Origin: Smallanthus sonchifolius
Taxonomy: Eukaryota > Streptophyta > Magnoliopsida > Asterales > Asteraceae
Assembly (NCBI GenBank): GCA_023525975.1
Contig: CM042042.1
Location: 7,509,501-7,573,500 of the forward strand
Length of the DNA stretch: 64,000 nt
Direction of reading: 5' to 3'
The translations under genes were made by a program, and so were the position numbers. The first letter of the stretch is position 1, and every line of letters begins with the position of its first letter. Shown here one piece after another: positions 23,390 to 35,900 of this stretch. The notes under the pieces are model-generated. The model ran no database searches and was not told the DNA's origin. It saw nothing but the letters and a program-made list of their open reading frames with translations.

Positions 23390-23895
23390 GAGGATCAAAT
23401 AAGAAGTATGTTTTCGCTAAGAACTCTAAGAAATGACCAAAACGCTTAGAAACGATATCAAACGAACTCCGATTGAGCTCATTTCAACGGCGTTGGAACC
23501 GTCTCGTCGAACTCTATCATCTTAGCTTTTAGGGTTTAGCTTTTAAGGTTTATATTTTACGTTTGAATTTTAGGGTTTTAGCCTTATGGTTTAGCCTTGG
23601 GGTTTAGCTTTTAGGGTTTAGATTTTATGGTTTAGGTTTTTTTGGGGGTGGGGGTGGGGGGTTTAGGTTTTGGGGGGTGGGGATGGTGGTTTTAGGCTTT
23701 TTGGGGTGGGGTTGGAGGAAGGGTTTAGGTTTTTGGGGGTGCGGGTGGAGGGGGGTTTTGGTTTTTGGGTCCGGATTAGAGTTCAATGAGATGGTTCCAA
23801 CGCCGCTGGAATGAGCTCAATCGGAGTTCATTTGACCCACTTCTTAGCGTTTCTTAGCGAAAAACCACTTCTTAGTGAAACCTTCCCCATCGTAT
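23390..23895. mobile_element. Inverted-repeat element with telomere-like and G-rich core
   Basis: Ends pair over about 110 bp: 'ataagaagtatgttttcgctaag' with 'cttagcg' and 'cttcttag' on the far side, and 'gaactccgattgagctcat' with 'atgagctcaatcggagttc'. The core from about 23520 has many degenerate 'tttagggttta' units followed by G-rich runs such as 'gggggtgggggtgggg'. Non-coding. Confidence 0.65.
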
Positions 23896-24181
23896 ATATA
23901 TATGACTTACACATGTGCAAGTAACCATTAAAATTAAAAGAAAGAGTAAACTACGATTTTAGTCCCTGAGGTTTGGGCAAATTCTCGCTTTTAATCCATT
24001 AGTTCTAAATCAATTTTGTTAGTCACCGTGGTTTCACTTTTATTTTAATTAAAGCCAGATGGCTAACATCATCCAATTTTCCTGCTAATTTTTATGTAAA
24101 AAGACAAATATGCCCTTGTTTTTACATAAGGACCGGTTATGGGTACTAAAAAGTGAAATTAGAACTAATGGTCCTTATGTT

Positions 24182-24735
24182 AAAACACGGACCCACAACA
24201 AGCACCACAACCTGCTCCGCCTACACCTAAAACAACCCCAAACCCGCACCCAAAATGGGCACTAACAATCGCACCCGTACCAGTGCCAAAAACGCACCGT
24301 TAATGGTTCCGAACCTATTGAAACAAGCGGTGTAGCCGGTGCCCGCAAAGAAAGAAACGACATTGATAGAAGATGCAACTGAGAGACGGGAATGACGTCC
24401 ACCGTGGCCTCTAGTTGACACATGCCCGAATGCTCATCGGACGAACCGAATGACGTCCACCGTGGAACGGGTCGACCCAAAGAGTCTATGGATGCTGCAA
24501 AATTTTTGATTTTACGATTGTTAAGGTTAAGAATCTTTTAAGGAGAGTATTGTTACAGTATTTATTATTATTAAATTTAGGTATTATTATATTTATTTGG
24601 TTTAGTTGTGAGGTGCTCAGCGTATGAGCAGAGTTTATTTATTTCATTAGGTATCGTATGAATGAATTATAAGATTTGTGATAATATCGTTCCTATCTTT
24701 TCCAACTATATTAAATACAAGTTTCTTCCATGACA
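24182..24735 (+). mobile_element. Decayed relative of the small LTR element at 33706-34690
   Basis: The words 'aacctgctccgcctacacctaaaac', 'cgaatgacgtccaccgtgg', 'aacgggt.gacccaaag' and the purine-rich junction 'ggagagtattgttac' follow the same order as in the internal domain and 3' LTR start of the 33706 element. The 5' LTR is missing. It ends next to exon 3. A repeat starting 'gagtaaactacgattttagtcc' (23945) lies just upstream. Confidence 0.55.
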
Positions 24736-25319
24736 GGGTTTTTCATGTTCAATGCTTGCACATTCCTGCTTCAGATCGAACACCATTAGAAGGTTATCAT
24801 CCTCTCTTGAATTTATATAACATTAGTCCATCTACCAACTCTCTAAGGTAGTTTCATAAACATCCTCATTTTCACAAAGGTCTGATTCAAATTGTGGAAG
24901 AAAGTGTGATGATTGAGCACACTACATCCCCAGATAAACCAATTTATCTGCTTGGTGATTCTTTTGGAGGAAACTTAGCACTTGCAGTGGCTGCGCGCAA
25001 TCCTACAGTTGACTTAATGCTCATACTAGCAAACCCAGGTCAACCGATTTCCTTTCTTTTCTTGTTTCTACGTTTTTTGTTTTTAAGGTTTACAGATGTT
25101 TACAAACTCTATGCATGTCAGATAGTGACTAGTGTTATATCCTTTTCAGCAACTTCTTATGAGAGGCCGCCAGCGCAGCCTTTAACGTCGTTTTTGAGGA
25201 ATCTTCCTATGAGCTCCCTTCTAAGTAGGTTACTATTAACTAAAGATTTAAACTTGAACCTACTATGATCTTCATTTGTTTTCTCATGATTCAAATTTGG
25301 TTCATAAATTCCATTTTCC

Positions 25320-25740
25320 AGTTTTGATGAAACATTTGTAATGCGGGTCACGTGGGTCATTTTTAAACCTGACAATCTTGACCCAAAGTAGGGGAAATGA
25401 GTTGGTTTGGGTAAAAAAATTTGTATTTTGGATTGAATTGGGTAACACAATAACACAAAATAGGTTGAAATGGGTAACAGCTTAAAACAGTTTGGGTCAA
25501 GATGTGTCGCCTAAAAACTATGTAAATTTAGAATGGATTCAAACGGGTACCAGATTTTGGTACTTTGCTTTTCTAAGACATCTTATTTCAACCCGAGCCA
25601 CTTTTTGGTTACAACTCATTCTGATCCAAAGCAAATTGACAATTTTTTTTTAAAACGTGACCCGAACTCATTTTGGTCATAACCAATCTTGACCCGCTAC
25701 CCAACCAACCCAACCCACCCGTTTTGCTAGGCATAGTCAT
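25320..25740. repeat. 'gacccaaa'-type dispersed repeat in intron 5 of copy 1
   Basis: Carries 'cttgacccaaagtagggg', 'gttggtttgggtaa', 'gttgaaatgggtaac' and 'aacccaacccacccgtttt'. Its first 180 bp closely match 51299-51480 in the AHL gene intron. Terminal structure suggests a MITE; the target duplication is not resolved. Confidence 0.6.
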
Positions 25741-27232
25741 TTTCTGCATCATATCCTGTTTGTTTTATACATTCCAACATTTTGTGCTTAGGTGAATTTG
25801 TAAATATGGCAATGGTTGAAATAAGTGATGCGAATTATTCGTCATCTCTTAGGCAGTTGTTTGGCAATCTTGCAGAAGATCTGCCAATTCTTTCTGTAAG
25901 AACAACTTGTTTTTAAGTTGCTACTGAATATCAATAATAATAATATACTTCTGTCCAGTTTCTATATCTTCTATATTGATTGTCATTTTATACTTGTTTG
26001 GATAGATGGCAGCCAGAATATTGCCCAAAGACACACTTATATGGAGGTTGAAGCTAGTTGAATCGGCTGCTGCTTATGCTAATTCTCGTCTCCATGTTAT
26101 TACAGCTCAAGTACTTGTGATTTCTAGGTTTCTTTCTTCTTTTAACCAATTAACCAACTAACTGAATATAACTAACTCAATATTATTGACAACAGTTTAA
26201 TTCTTGTTACTGATATATTCATGTGGCACATTAGTTGACATATATAAGAATGTCTGAATTCATATATGGATTTCAGTGGGAAGGATGACTTCTTGCCAAG
26301 TAAAAGTGAAGCCAAAAGGCTTTCAAGATTGTTGAAGCACTGCAATGTACGCGTGTTTGAAGGAAAGGGGCACACAATCTTACTGGTATTAGTTAACTGA
26401 TCTCTTTATGTCTGAAAACTAATCAAATACGAAAGATGATACAATAAAGCTCCTTTAATTTCTTATTCGTGCAGGAGAACGGTGTTAATTTGTTGTCTGC
26501 TATAAGAACTACTCAGATGTACCGTCGTTCTTCTAAGCATGATATATTCAAGGACTTTTTGCCTATGAGTATGACAGAGTTTAAAAGTTCACCCTGCGAA
26601 AGTTGGTAATTTAATAAAGTTAACAATAATGGTCTTTTGTTGTAAACTTAATAGATTAACATTTGTTATATTATATGTTAACATATGATCCAATGCAGGT
26701 GGTTCCGGCTTTATACGGGTACAGCAGTGTTTTCAACAACGGAGGATGGAAAGATAGTGAGAGGTCTTGCAGGGATTCCTGATAAAGGGCCTGTATTAGT
26801 AGTTGGTAATCACATGCTATGGGGATTTGATGCTTTTTCTGTTGTTTGAGTTTCTGAGAGAAAAGAAAATAACACTTCATGGTTTAGCCCATCCATCATT
26901 TTATCAGATCCGCGTTGAACATGAAATTGTTATGATTCCATATATGGATGCAGTGAAGATGATTGGTGTAATTCCGGTTTCTGCTAGAAACCTTTTCAGA
27001 TTGTTATCAAGAAACTCGTATGGCTTACTTTACCCTGGTGGTGCGCGCGAGTCTCTCCATCGCAAGGTGTGTTATTTCTTAACAAAAGGGTGTTCTTTTA
27101 GTTCCTTAATAACTTTCTTGTGTGGTTAATAGAGTGAAGCTTGGGGCTACCATTATACCGTTTGGAGGCGTTGGGGAAGATGACTTATTAGAAGTAACAA
27201 CACACTCACTCTCTTTACAGATTTACTTGGCA

Positions 27233-27609
27233 CACTACCAAAAAACTAAAAAAATTGCTACAGCAGATTTTGTGAAAATTTATTGGAATTAGCCGTTAGC
27301 GACAAGTTTTCGACAAAAAGTGTTTGTTGGAAAAACCTCGTAGGAAATGTTTTTTCCGACAAAGTCCCGACTAATTTTCCGACGAAGTGGCGACAAAAAC
27401 CCTTTCGTCGGAAATTTCCGACAATATTCCGATGATTATATTAAATAAACAAGTTAATTTATTTAATAAATCTGTGAGAAAATTATAGAAAATCTTATGG
27501 TTACTTTTTTGTTTTTGTTTTATAAAGTTGTTGCTAATTTATGAGAAATTTCTTTTGCTGGTAACTTGTCGGAAAATTTTGTAAAAAGTATACATATTTT
27601 CTAGTAGTG
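27233..27609. mobile_element. CACTA-type MITE in intron 11 of copy 1
   Basis: A 377-bp element from 'cactaccaaaaaact' to 'ttctagtagtg', with internal 'gccgttagcgacaa', 'ttccgacaaagtcccg' and 'tcgtcggaaatttccg' words. It is a close relative of 30414-30780. The 3-bp flanks (gca/aca) are nearly identical. Confidence 0.75.
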
Positions 27610-28206
27610 ACAGTTGATCAGATCTTCATCTTCCCAAACAAACTAGTTTTCGACTTCATTATAGATTTATAACTTATTTCATATTGATGCTCATTAGTTA
27701 ATGAATCTACTTTGTTGCCAGTTAATCGTTGATTATAATGACATGAAGAAAATCCCTTTCCTTGATCAGATGGTGAAAGAATACAATCAAGGGCGAACAA
27801 ACTTGAGGTGAATTTACTCGACACTAATTCGTTCATTTTGGGCGGTATGCTTGCATCTAGTCAAATTGTATTAATGATCATTTGGGTGATATTCTTTGAT
27901 GATAGGGAGGGGATGAGCGGAGAGATTGCTAACCAACCACTTCATACGCCTATCTTTCTACCCAAGCTACCAGGCCGATACTACTTTCTGTTTGGGAAGC
28001 CCATACGAACAAAAGGAAAGGAGCATATGTCAGATGACAAAGACTATTTGCTAGACTTATATACGCAAATAAAATGTGACGTCGAAAAGAATATGGCGTA
28101 TTTGTTAAGAAAGCGAGAGGATGACCCTTACAGAAGTGTTGTTGAGAGACTCGTGTGGCTAATGAAATATGGTTCTTTAGATCATATTCCATCTTTTGAT
28201 CCATGA

Positions 28207-29989
28207 ACCTATTTGATCATATGTTTTGTATGTTGCTATAAATAAGTTCGATTTACTTAGTCATGATTTTGGCAATATATTGCCACCTTTGTCTTCATTA
28301 GTTCATAGAACTTGAACTAACAGCTTTGAGATCTAAAAGAACTCTCAAACACGAATTAATCTATACATATTAGGTAAGAAATCAACACAGTTAATATTGG
28401 TAACCAGACCCCTTTACGAACACACCAAAACACAATCTTTGAAGCGGTTAGTTCGACTCTTTTGTATATTGAATACTGAAACAAAAACCACGATTGTTTA
28501 CATGCTTGGATAAAAACAATCCTAAACACTCTCCAAAGCTATAAACGATTAAAACAAATAAACAAGTTAACTCCTATCTATTTAAAACCAAACTCCAGAT
28601 AAATCTTCCAGATCTTCCAAATCTTTCCAGCAGATTTCTCTTGAATTTCATCCCCAATTTCAATTTTAAGCCTTTTAACTTTCATAACTTTACCTAAACT
28701 AGCCTTTCACATGTGAATATTAGGATTACATCCTTTAATCTCCTTCTTAATTCTAATATTGCACATCACAACAATGCCGGTTCATCATCCTCTTGAACTT
28801 GAGCCAACTTTATCTTCTCCGCTTTTCCATTCCAGTTGGGACACTCATATTCAAAGTGCCCGGTTCTTCTACATTTGTAACATCTCAAGTTTCGCTTGAA
28901 GTTCCCTCGGCCGTATCTTCTTCCACGCCCAACTCCTCTTTCTCGACCAAAAAACCAAGCACGACCTTCGACCTTGGGAATTTCTTGATTATCACCTCCA
29001 TCATCTTGTTGATTATCCATATGAGATCCATTATCGCGTCCTTGGTTGATGTAGCCACGACCCCATCCTCGTTGCTTATCCCCATTATTATCTCTCATTT
29101 GATAATTGAAACTAGCAAACAAAAGTTTACCTTGATTTCTTCTTTTTCATCGTGACTTCTGATTCGTTTTTCGTGATATTTTCTACTCATATTTGGTATA
29201 TATGAAACGTAAAAGTTTGCTGGATGTTCTTAATGAAAGTTTTTTTAAAGTTGGTTGAACTCTATATATTCCCTTTTTAAAAAAATACAGTTACATTCCA
29301 TCGGTTAAGTTTATGAATTTTTGAAAAACTAAAAGGTTTATTTAAATAAGTAAATGAGACATACCATTTGATCATCCAAGTAAAAGATTTTTTCTTCTTC
29401 TATTCTTGGTCCTGTTGTTGTTTGTTTGTATACAATTTCTTACGTGGGGTTTGAGTCTCTGAGCAGATTTCCAGTTTTGAATACTTAATTATGAGTAATT
29501 GTTTTCCCACCTACCTATGTGATGTATCCATGTATGATTCTACCGTACAAGCAATTAAAGTAACCGTTTTAGTCTACCAAATTTTAAGGCCCCAAAAAAT
29601 TGAAGAAACTACTCCAGTCAATATTTTAACGTAAAAATATGTGATAATTTATCAACTTTTATGTTTTTAGAGAGAAATAATAATCTGTCAACTTTTGTGT
29701 TATCATTATATATTTTCACGATCCATAAAATTACATTGTACTGATTTTTATATATTTAAAAACTTTCACAAAAAACAACAATTTTGAAGTTCACTTTAGG
29801 CCCCAAAATATGTTGAATCGCCCCGTGATGTATCTCTATGTCATTCATATGGAATGATGCATGATCACCTGCATTTCATTTTGCTCCCAAGCTAATTGAA
29901 TACGCAACTTGGATCTTTTCCTTTGCATAATTTCTTGCTAGTGAGGTTGTTATAGGCAGTTTTTCATTTAGCATATTCCTACAATCATA
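28207..29989. other. Spacer between the tandem phytyl ester synthase copies
   Basis: Contains a copia gag fragment on the minus strand (28766-29122), AT-rich sequence and, from about 29836, the duplicated upstream segment shared with copy 1 ('tgtcattcata...gaatgat.catga', 'tgcatttcatt'). Confidence 0.6.
28766..29122 (-). pseudogene. Ty1/copia gag fragment with CCHC zinc knuckle
   Basis: A 118-residue open stretch with an Arg/Gly-rich middle (RGRRYGRG), then CYKCRRTGHFEYECP, a C-x2-C-x4-H-x4-C knuckle that is standard in plant copia Gag, then an acidic end QEDDEPALL. No capsid-like N-terminus, protease or reverse transcriptase is visible next to it, so it is a stranded fragment. Confidence 0.65.
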
Positions 29990-32900
29990 ATGACCTTAAA
30001 TCTGAGGCATTATTCCAGTGTTCCATTATCACCCCTTTTCAATCCAAATAAAAACCATAGGCTGCGTTCGCGTGTTCTAGTTAGGCGCGTAGGTGATGAT
30101 GAACAATGGGAATCAATTGGGATCAGTGGTGTTTCTTGTGCTAACAAGAAGGATGCCTATGTAGCTGCTTATGATGTTGGAGGAAAAATGTGTGGACAAG
30201 ATGTTCCTGAAAAGTTGAAAGTATTTTGGGATGACGGTTTTGGGACTCGAACAATTGATGATGGCATTGAGATAGCCATGGATTTGATCAAGAGTTATGG
30301 AGGGCCTCCTAGGTGGTTTTGCCCCATTGCATGTGGCAAACCTATACAAGATTCTCCGGTTCTCTTGTATTTACCTGGTAATTAGTGTTTCCGTGTTTGG
30401 TTGCTACAGAATTCACTACCAAAAAACTTATAAATTTGCAACAACAGATTTCGTGGAAAATTTGTCGGAATTGGCCTTTAGCGACAACTTTCTGACAAAA
30501 AGTGTTTGTTGAAAAAACCCCGTAAGAAATGTTTTTTCCGACAAAGTCCCGGCTAAATTTTCGACGGATTAGCGACAAAAGCCTTTCGTCGGTAATTTCC
30601 TACAATATTCCAACGATTATATTAAATAAATAAGTTAACTTATTTAATAAATTTGTCGAAAAATTGTAGGAAATCTTATGGTTACTTTTTTGTTTTTGTT
30701 TTGTCGGAAAGTTGTTGTTAACTTGTGGGAAATTTCTTTTGTTGGTAACTTGTCGGAAATATACATTTTTTCTAGTAGTGATATCACAAATTAAAAAGTT
30801 TTTATGCATCTTTGTCTTTGCTCACTTAACAATAGTGTGCGGCGTATCTATTTGTTCGCGCTCCTAAAATATCGTTTGGTCATGTTCTTATCGGATGTGA
30901 TACTTTGTTAGGGATAGATGGGACCGGAGTCGGCCTTGTTGTACATGAGAAAGCTCTTGGAAAGTGAGTTACGCTTGATCTACAAAATATTTTATCATTT
31001 ATATATGTTGATGAGTAAAACACAAGTTTGATGAGTAAAACACAAGTAACTATAATATATAACTTTTTAAACATTTAAGAAAACTGTGTTTTAGTAGACT
31101 TTATAAAACTAAGTTATGATGTGTGAAAACTTCATTACTGTTACTTTAAATGCTTTGATTTTACAAAGATCTTTCTCAACTTGAATGACAGGATTTTTAA
31201 TGTTCAATGCTTGCATATTCCAGTTTGGGATCGGACACCATTGGAAGGTTATCATCTTCTCTTGCATATATGTGAACTATATTGCTTAAAATCTCCATAC
31301 TAACTTGCTGATCTCTTAGCTTTATAAGACTATCTGCAACCTGAAAACTTTTAGGATAATTTTATTTTCTTAGAGGATTATATGCATGAGACCTATATTT
31401 ATGCATACACCATTCACCATTGTATTTGGTATAAATTCAGAAACTTACAAGTTATATCTTTTGAAAATCGCTCTTTAGCAAATTGAGACATTATGCATTT
31501 TCATAGACACCTTGGTTTTCATGAAGGTTTGATTCAAATTGTGGAAGAAACTGTGATGATTGAGCACACTTTGTCACCAAATAAGCCAATTTATTTGTTT
31601 GGAGATTCTTTTGGAGGAGCCTTAGCACTTGCAGTCGCTGCTCGAAATCCTACAGTTGACTTAATACTTATACTAGCAAATCCAGGTGAGCCTCTTTACA
31701 TGCTTTTCCTGGCTTCTTTAATTTTTAGAGTAATCTCAACTTCATGTTATATTCCACTACTAGCTTAGACCCCGTGTAATACACACGGGTGAAAAATATA
31801 AATACATAAATTTCTTAAATTTTATTTATGTATTTTACAGTTGTAAAAATGTATTACTGTATATTAAAGATATAAAACAAAATTCAAAATATATAAAAAA
31901 TAATATATAATTGGGTTTCGAAAATACGTCAATTACTATTTAATTTAATTTGACTTTCATTTACTATTTGATTGAAAATAAAAATTACATAATTAGATTT
32001 CAAAGTTTTTTTTATAATAAAGGATAATTTAAAAATAAATGTATTTTATTAGTATATTGTTAATTTAATAAAAGATATGAATGCATTTAATAAGAGAGAG
32101 ACGGAAAAACAATGATGAGATTGAATATGGTGACGACACGTGGCATACAAAAACCTTTCTTTATTATATAGTATAGATTTTATGCATGTCAGTTGGTAAC
32201 TGCTATTGTATCCATTTCAGCAACTTCTTATGAGAGGTCACCATTGTACTTTTTACCATCCATTGTGGAGGATTTGCCTGAGGAACATTATGGGATGCTT
32301 CCTTATGTCTTGAGCCCCCTTGTTGGTAGGTTAATTACTATTTAAATTAAGTCGCAAGTGTAAATTAATGTGGTTAACTGCTTAACAACTATTATGCCTC
32401 TAATCCTTGTAATAATATGTATCTGAATGGTTACATAGTAAGCCTACATTTGAGCTATGCTTCTAATATTTATTCTATATTCAATGTACCATATTTCAAT
32501 TTGGGGATGGTTAGATGTGCCATGTGTGTATGTTAATTGTACATATTAGTTTAGGCCCCATTTGTATTGGGTTGGGCGTAAGCTATGCCCTCACCATTTT
32601 CCCTACGCTCTCTGCAATGTGAAACATCGACCCTACGTTGAGGCCCGACGTAAGCTACGCCAAATCTGGCGTAGGCTACGGTGAAATACCATTTTTGTTG
32701 ATTTCTTCCTTTTCAATGATCCATCTTCCTCCTACAGATCTCAACACTCCTTATACTTCCATTTAACCTTCATATCATTTCAACTAGTCTCCATTATGCA
32801 TGTTTTGCTTCAATCATCTGCAATCACAAAAACACACAAAGTCATTGTGTCCCAAGCAATAGTTCAAGTAAAAATGTAAAATTAAGCACGACAACTCTCA

Positions 32901-35900
32901 TACAATTACACACTCATCAATCAACTAACTAAACTTCGAATCCTGGCATTTGGTGCAATGGTAGCCCCAAGACTTCCCATAGTAGAGGGCTTGGGTTCGA
33001 ATCATTACCACAACAAAAAAAGGGTTTGTGATCAGGTCAAGGGGTTTACCCATTGGGGGGTTCTTCCTATGATGGGTTGCCCTGGTTGTTGTAGGTGTTT
33101 CCCCGGAGAAACTCAATTATCCTAGAATATTTAGGTGTTGCCGTTAAAAAAAAAAGAATGAAACTTCAAACTTGTCAGAATCAGCCCTCCAACTATTGAT
33201 AGTTGACAGAACCAACTTAAACTCCCCTTTGACTTGCATTGACTGTAACTACCACTAACAGATTCATACGTGAATCCATTTTCCTATTTTGATGATTGAT
33301 TAATGTTGGGCCTTTTGCTATGTATCTTTCTCTTAACTAACTATTCCAAAAGTTTTCCTCTCAGGTGATTATATAAAGATTGCAAATATTAAAAGCTATG
33401 GAAGAAATTATTTGGAATATCTTTGGCAATTGCTTGCCAATTTTAATAAAGATCTACCACTAATTTCTGTAAGAACCGTCTTCTACGCTTATATCTTTCT
33501 TTGTGATTGTGTCAGTCTTTGTTAGCTATATGAAATACATTAAAGAAATATTTTATACATAATTTGTTATAATGTGCTTTCTTAGAGTACTGAGTTAAAT
33601 CACTAATGAAATACTAAGGGATTCAACCACTTTGAACAAACCTAGCCACCACTGAACTCTTTTGACCTCTCTGAATTTTTCTACCTACATTTTTATAAAG
33701 AAATCTGTTACGTTTTATTTTTATTATTATTTAGTCAATTAGTCAATTAGGCTAAGGGGGGAATGTTTTATTTAAGGATAGTAGGAGGTGTTTAATGTAA
33801 TTTATATTGCTATTTGTATGGGTGTTTAGCTATGGAATGGATATGCAGAGATTTTGAATTCAATTTCTTCCATCTTTTAGTTTCTTCTTCCCTAATTTTG
33901 GTTTAACCCTATCAAGGGTATCAGAGCTATCTCCAGACGATTTTAATAGGATTCGCTACCGTTACCATGACGAACCCCCGTAATCAAGAAGTAGGCAGGG
34001 CTCTCAAGGATCAGGACAACGCGATTTCTGACCTCCGGGCAACCCTAGTCGCCATCATTAAACAACAGGAGCAGGCGATGAAACAACAGGAACAAATAAT
34101 GGTGGCACTAGGATTGGATCCAACCGGATTAAAGCTGAAACCAGCTTCAGCCGCGTCATCCACACTACCCGTGTCATCTACACCAAATCTAGCCAAGAAA
34201 ACCGAACCACAACCCGCTCCGCCTACAACTAAAATAGTTCCACAACCCATAACATCCATCAAAGTTGCACCAAAAATTGCCAAAAAATCTACCCAAGCAG
34301 CCCCTTCAACCTCTCCAAGCCCACACCGGAAACGTCCGCTAACAATTACATCCGTACCATTGTTCGAGTTGAATGACGTCCACCATGGAACGGGTTGACC
34401 CAAAGTGTCCATGGATGTTGCAATTGTTTTCCGTTAATTTGTGATTCTTGAGGTCAAGAATGTTTTTAAGTGGGGAGTATTGTTATGTTTTATTTTTAAT
34501 TATTTTTATTATTATTTAGTCAATTATGTTAAGGGGGAATGTGTTATTTAAGGATAGTAGGGGGTGTTTAATGTAATTATTATAGCTATTTATATGGGTG
34601 TTTAGCTATGAAATGGATATGCAGAGATTTTGAATTCAATTCATTCCATATTTTAGTTTCTTCTTTCCCAATTTTGGTTTAACCCTATCAAAATCTTGTA
34701 TTTCAACTCATGGCAGTGGTATAGTTGGGTTCAACCGACCATCAGGTCTTCCCCGTTGCCACAATAACTTACATGTTTTATACTTCGTGCTTTCATGACT
34801 TGGAATGGTATATGGATATATACTAGAGCCATTTCTCATCTCATTTTGGATGTAGGACATTAACTTCCATCCTTTTTAATACTAACATTGTGTAGTCTGT
34901 TATTGTTAGTGATGAATCATTTATGTATGTATCACGCCTAATTATCAAGTATTTACCATCCACTACAAATCACAGGACTTTCAGCAACGAGCATATCCAT
35001 AAAAAATCCTCCATGAATGTAACAACCCAAGTAGTTGTGTTAGAATATTATCCGCTTTGCCCTGATGGGTTGCCCACGGTTTTGTTTTCACCCGACGAAT
35101 TGCTCGCTCATGAAAAACGCGTCCTGGCATAGAAAGTTTCCACTCCCTCATCTGGAAGGCTTCGTTCTCCCTCTCAACCGATGTGGGAGTTACATCTCCA
35201 CCCCTCTTTAGGAGGAGCTCAGCGTCATGACCCCTGTCTCGGCTACCATTTGTAACAACCCAAGTAAGTCATGCCAGACTATTGCCAACTTTGTCTCCGA
35301 TGTTACCCATCCAGGAATTCACGGTTTCGTTATATCACTCGACAAATTGCTTGCCTACCGGTACAGAAGGTTTCCATCCCTTATAAGGAATGTTTCGTTC
35401 TCCCCCAGGTTAAAACATCTTAATAGTTCTACCATCTTGGAGTTACTTTTCGTCCAAGCACACTTAACTTTTGAGTTTTCCTCTCATCCATAACCAATGC
35501 ACCTAGAACGCATTGGTGGTATTTGAGGTCAGACAATTCTTATAAACCCAATATATCCCTTGTTAACGGTTGTGGGATTTGACTAAGGTATTCATATACC
35601 CCTTATATACTCATTGACTTGATGAGATTTGACCACCAGCCCAAACGACTTAGGCAAATCCCACATGGGGTTGTAGACAAGAGATATGTTAGTTGGTTGT
35701 GTTCGAGTGAGAGATATTCCAGGTGGAAAGTTTCTACATGGGTAACTGAAAACACACCCATGGTCCACCTCTTCAAACTAAATTATAGTGATCTCGGTGA
35801 GTTAGCCCATTTATCTTATAGTGTTAGTTTGTTTGATTTACTATTTTGTATTAACTGCACTTTGTTTGATTTACTATTTAATTTCAATATTTCTCCTTCG

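Larger units (their letters stand above)
20982..28206 (+). pseudogene. Phytyl ester synthase/acyltransferase-like gene, copy 1 (frameshifted)
   Basis: Upstream member of a tandem pair with the gene at 29990-40921. Exons: 20982-21369, 22345-22396, 24737-24792, 24880-25038, 25150-25224, 25792-25895, 26006-26127, 26277-26385, 26475-26605, 26699-27066, about 27133-27193, 27722-27807, 27906-28206. The esterase nucleophile motif GDSFGG and the acyltransferase-type segment VVGNHML are present. Lesions: exon 10 is 368 bp against 370 in copy 2, and the 2-bp loss yields TGA at 26847-26849; exon 11 has lost about its first 50 bp and its acceptor; exon 5 has an in-frame 30-bp deletion (75 against 105 bp). 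The protein would stop just after the start of the acyltransferase half. About 120 bp upstream of the ATG also matches copy 2, so the promoter-proximal region was duplicated too. Confidence 0.85.

Noticed and set aside
32941..33010. tRNA gene
   Set aside because: A and B boxes are present, but there is no acceptor or anticodon stem; the A-tail and target duplication show a SINE.
35431..35490. 5S rRNA gene
   Set aside because: Only about 60 diverged bases of 5S are present, inside LTR-like sequence; both gene ends are missing.
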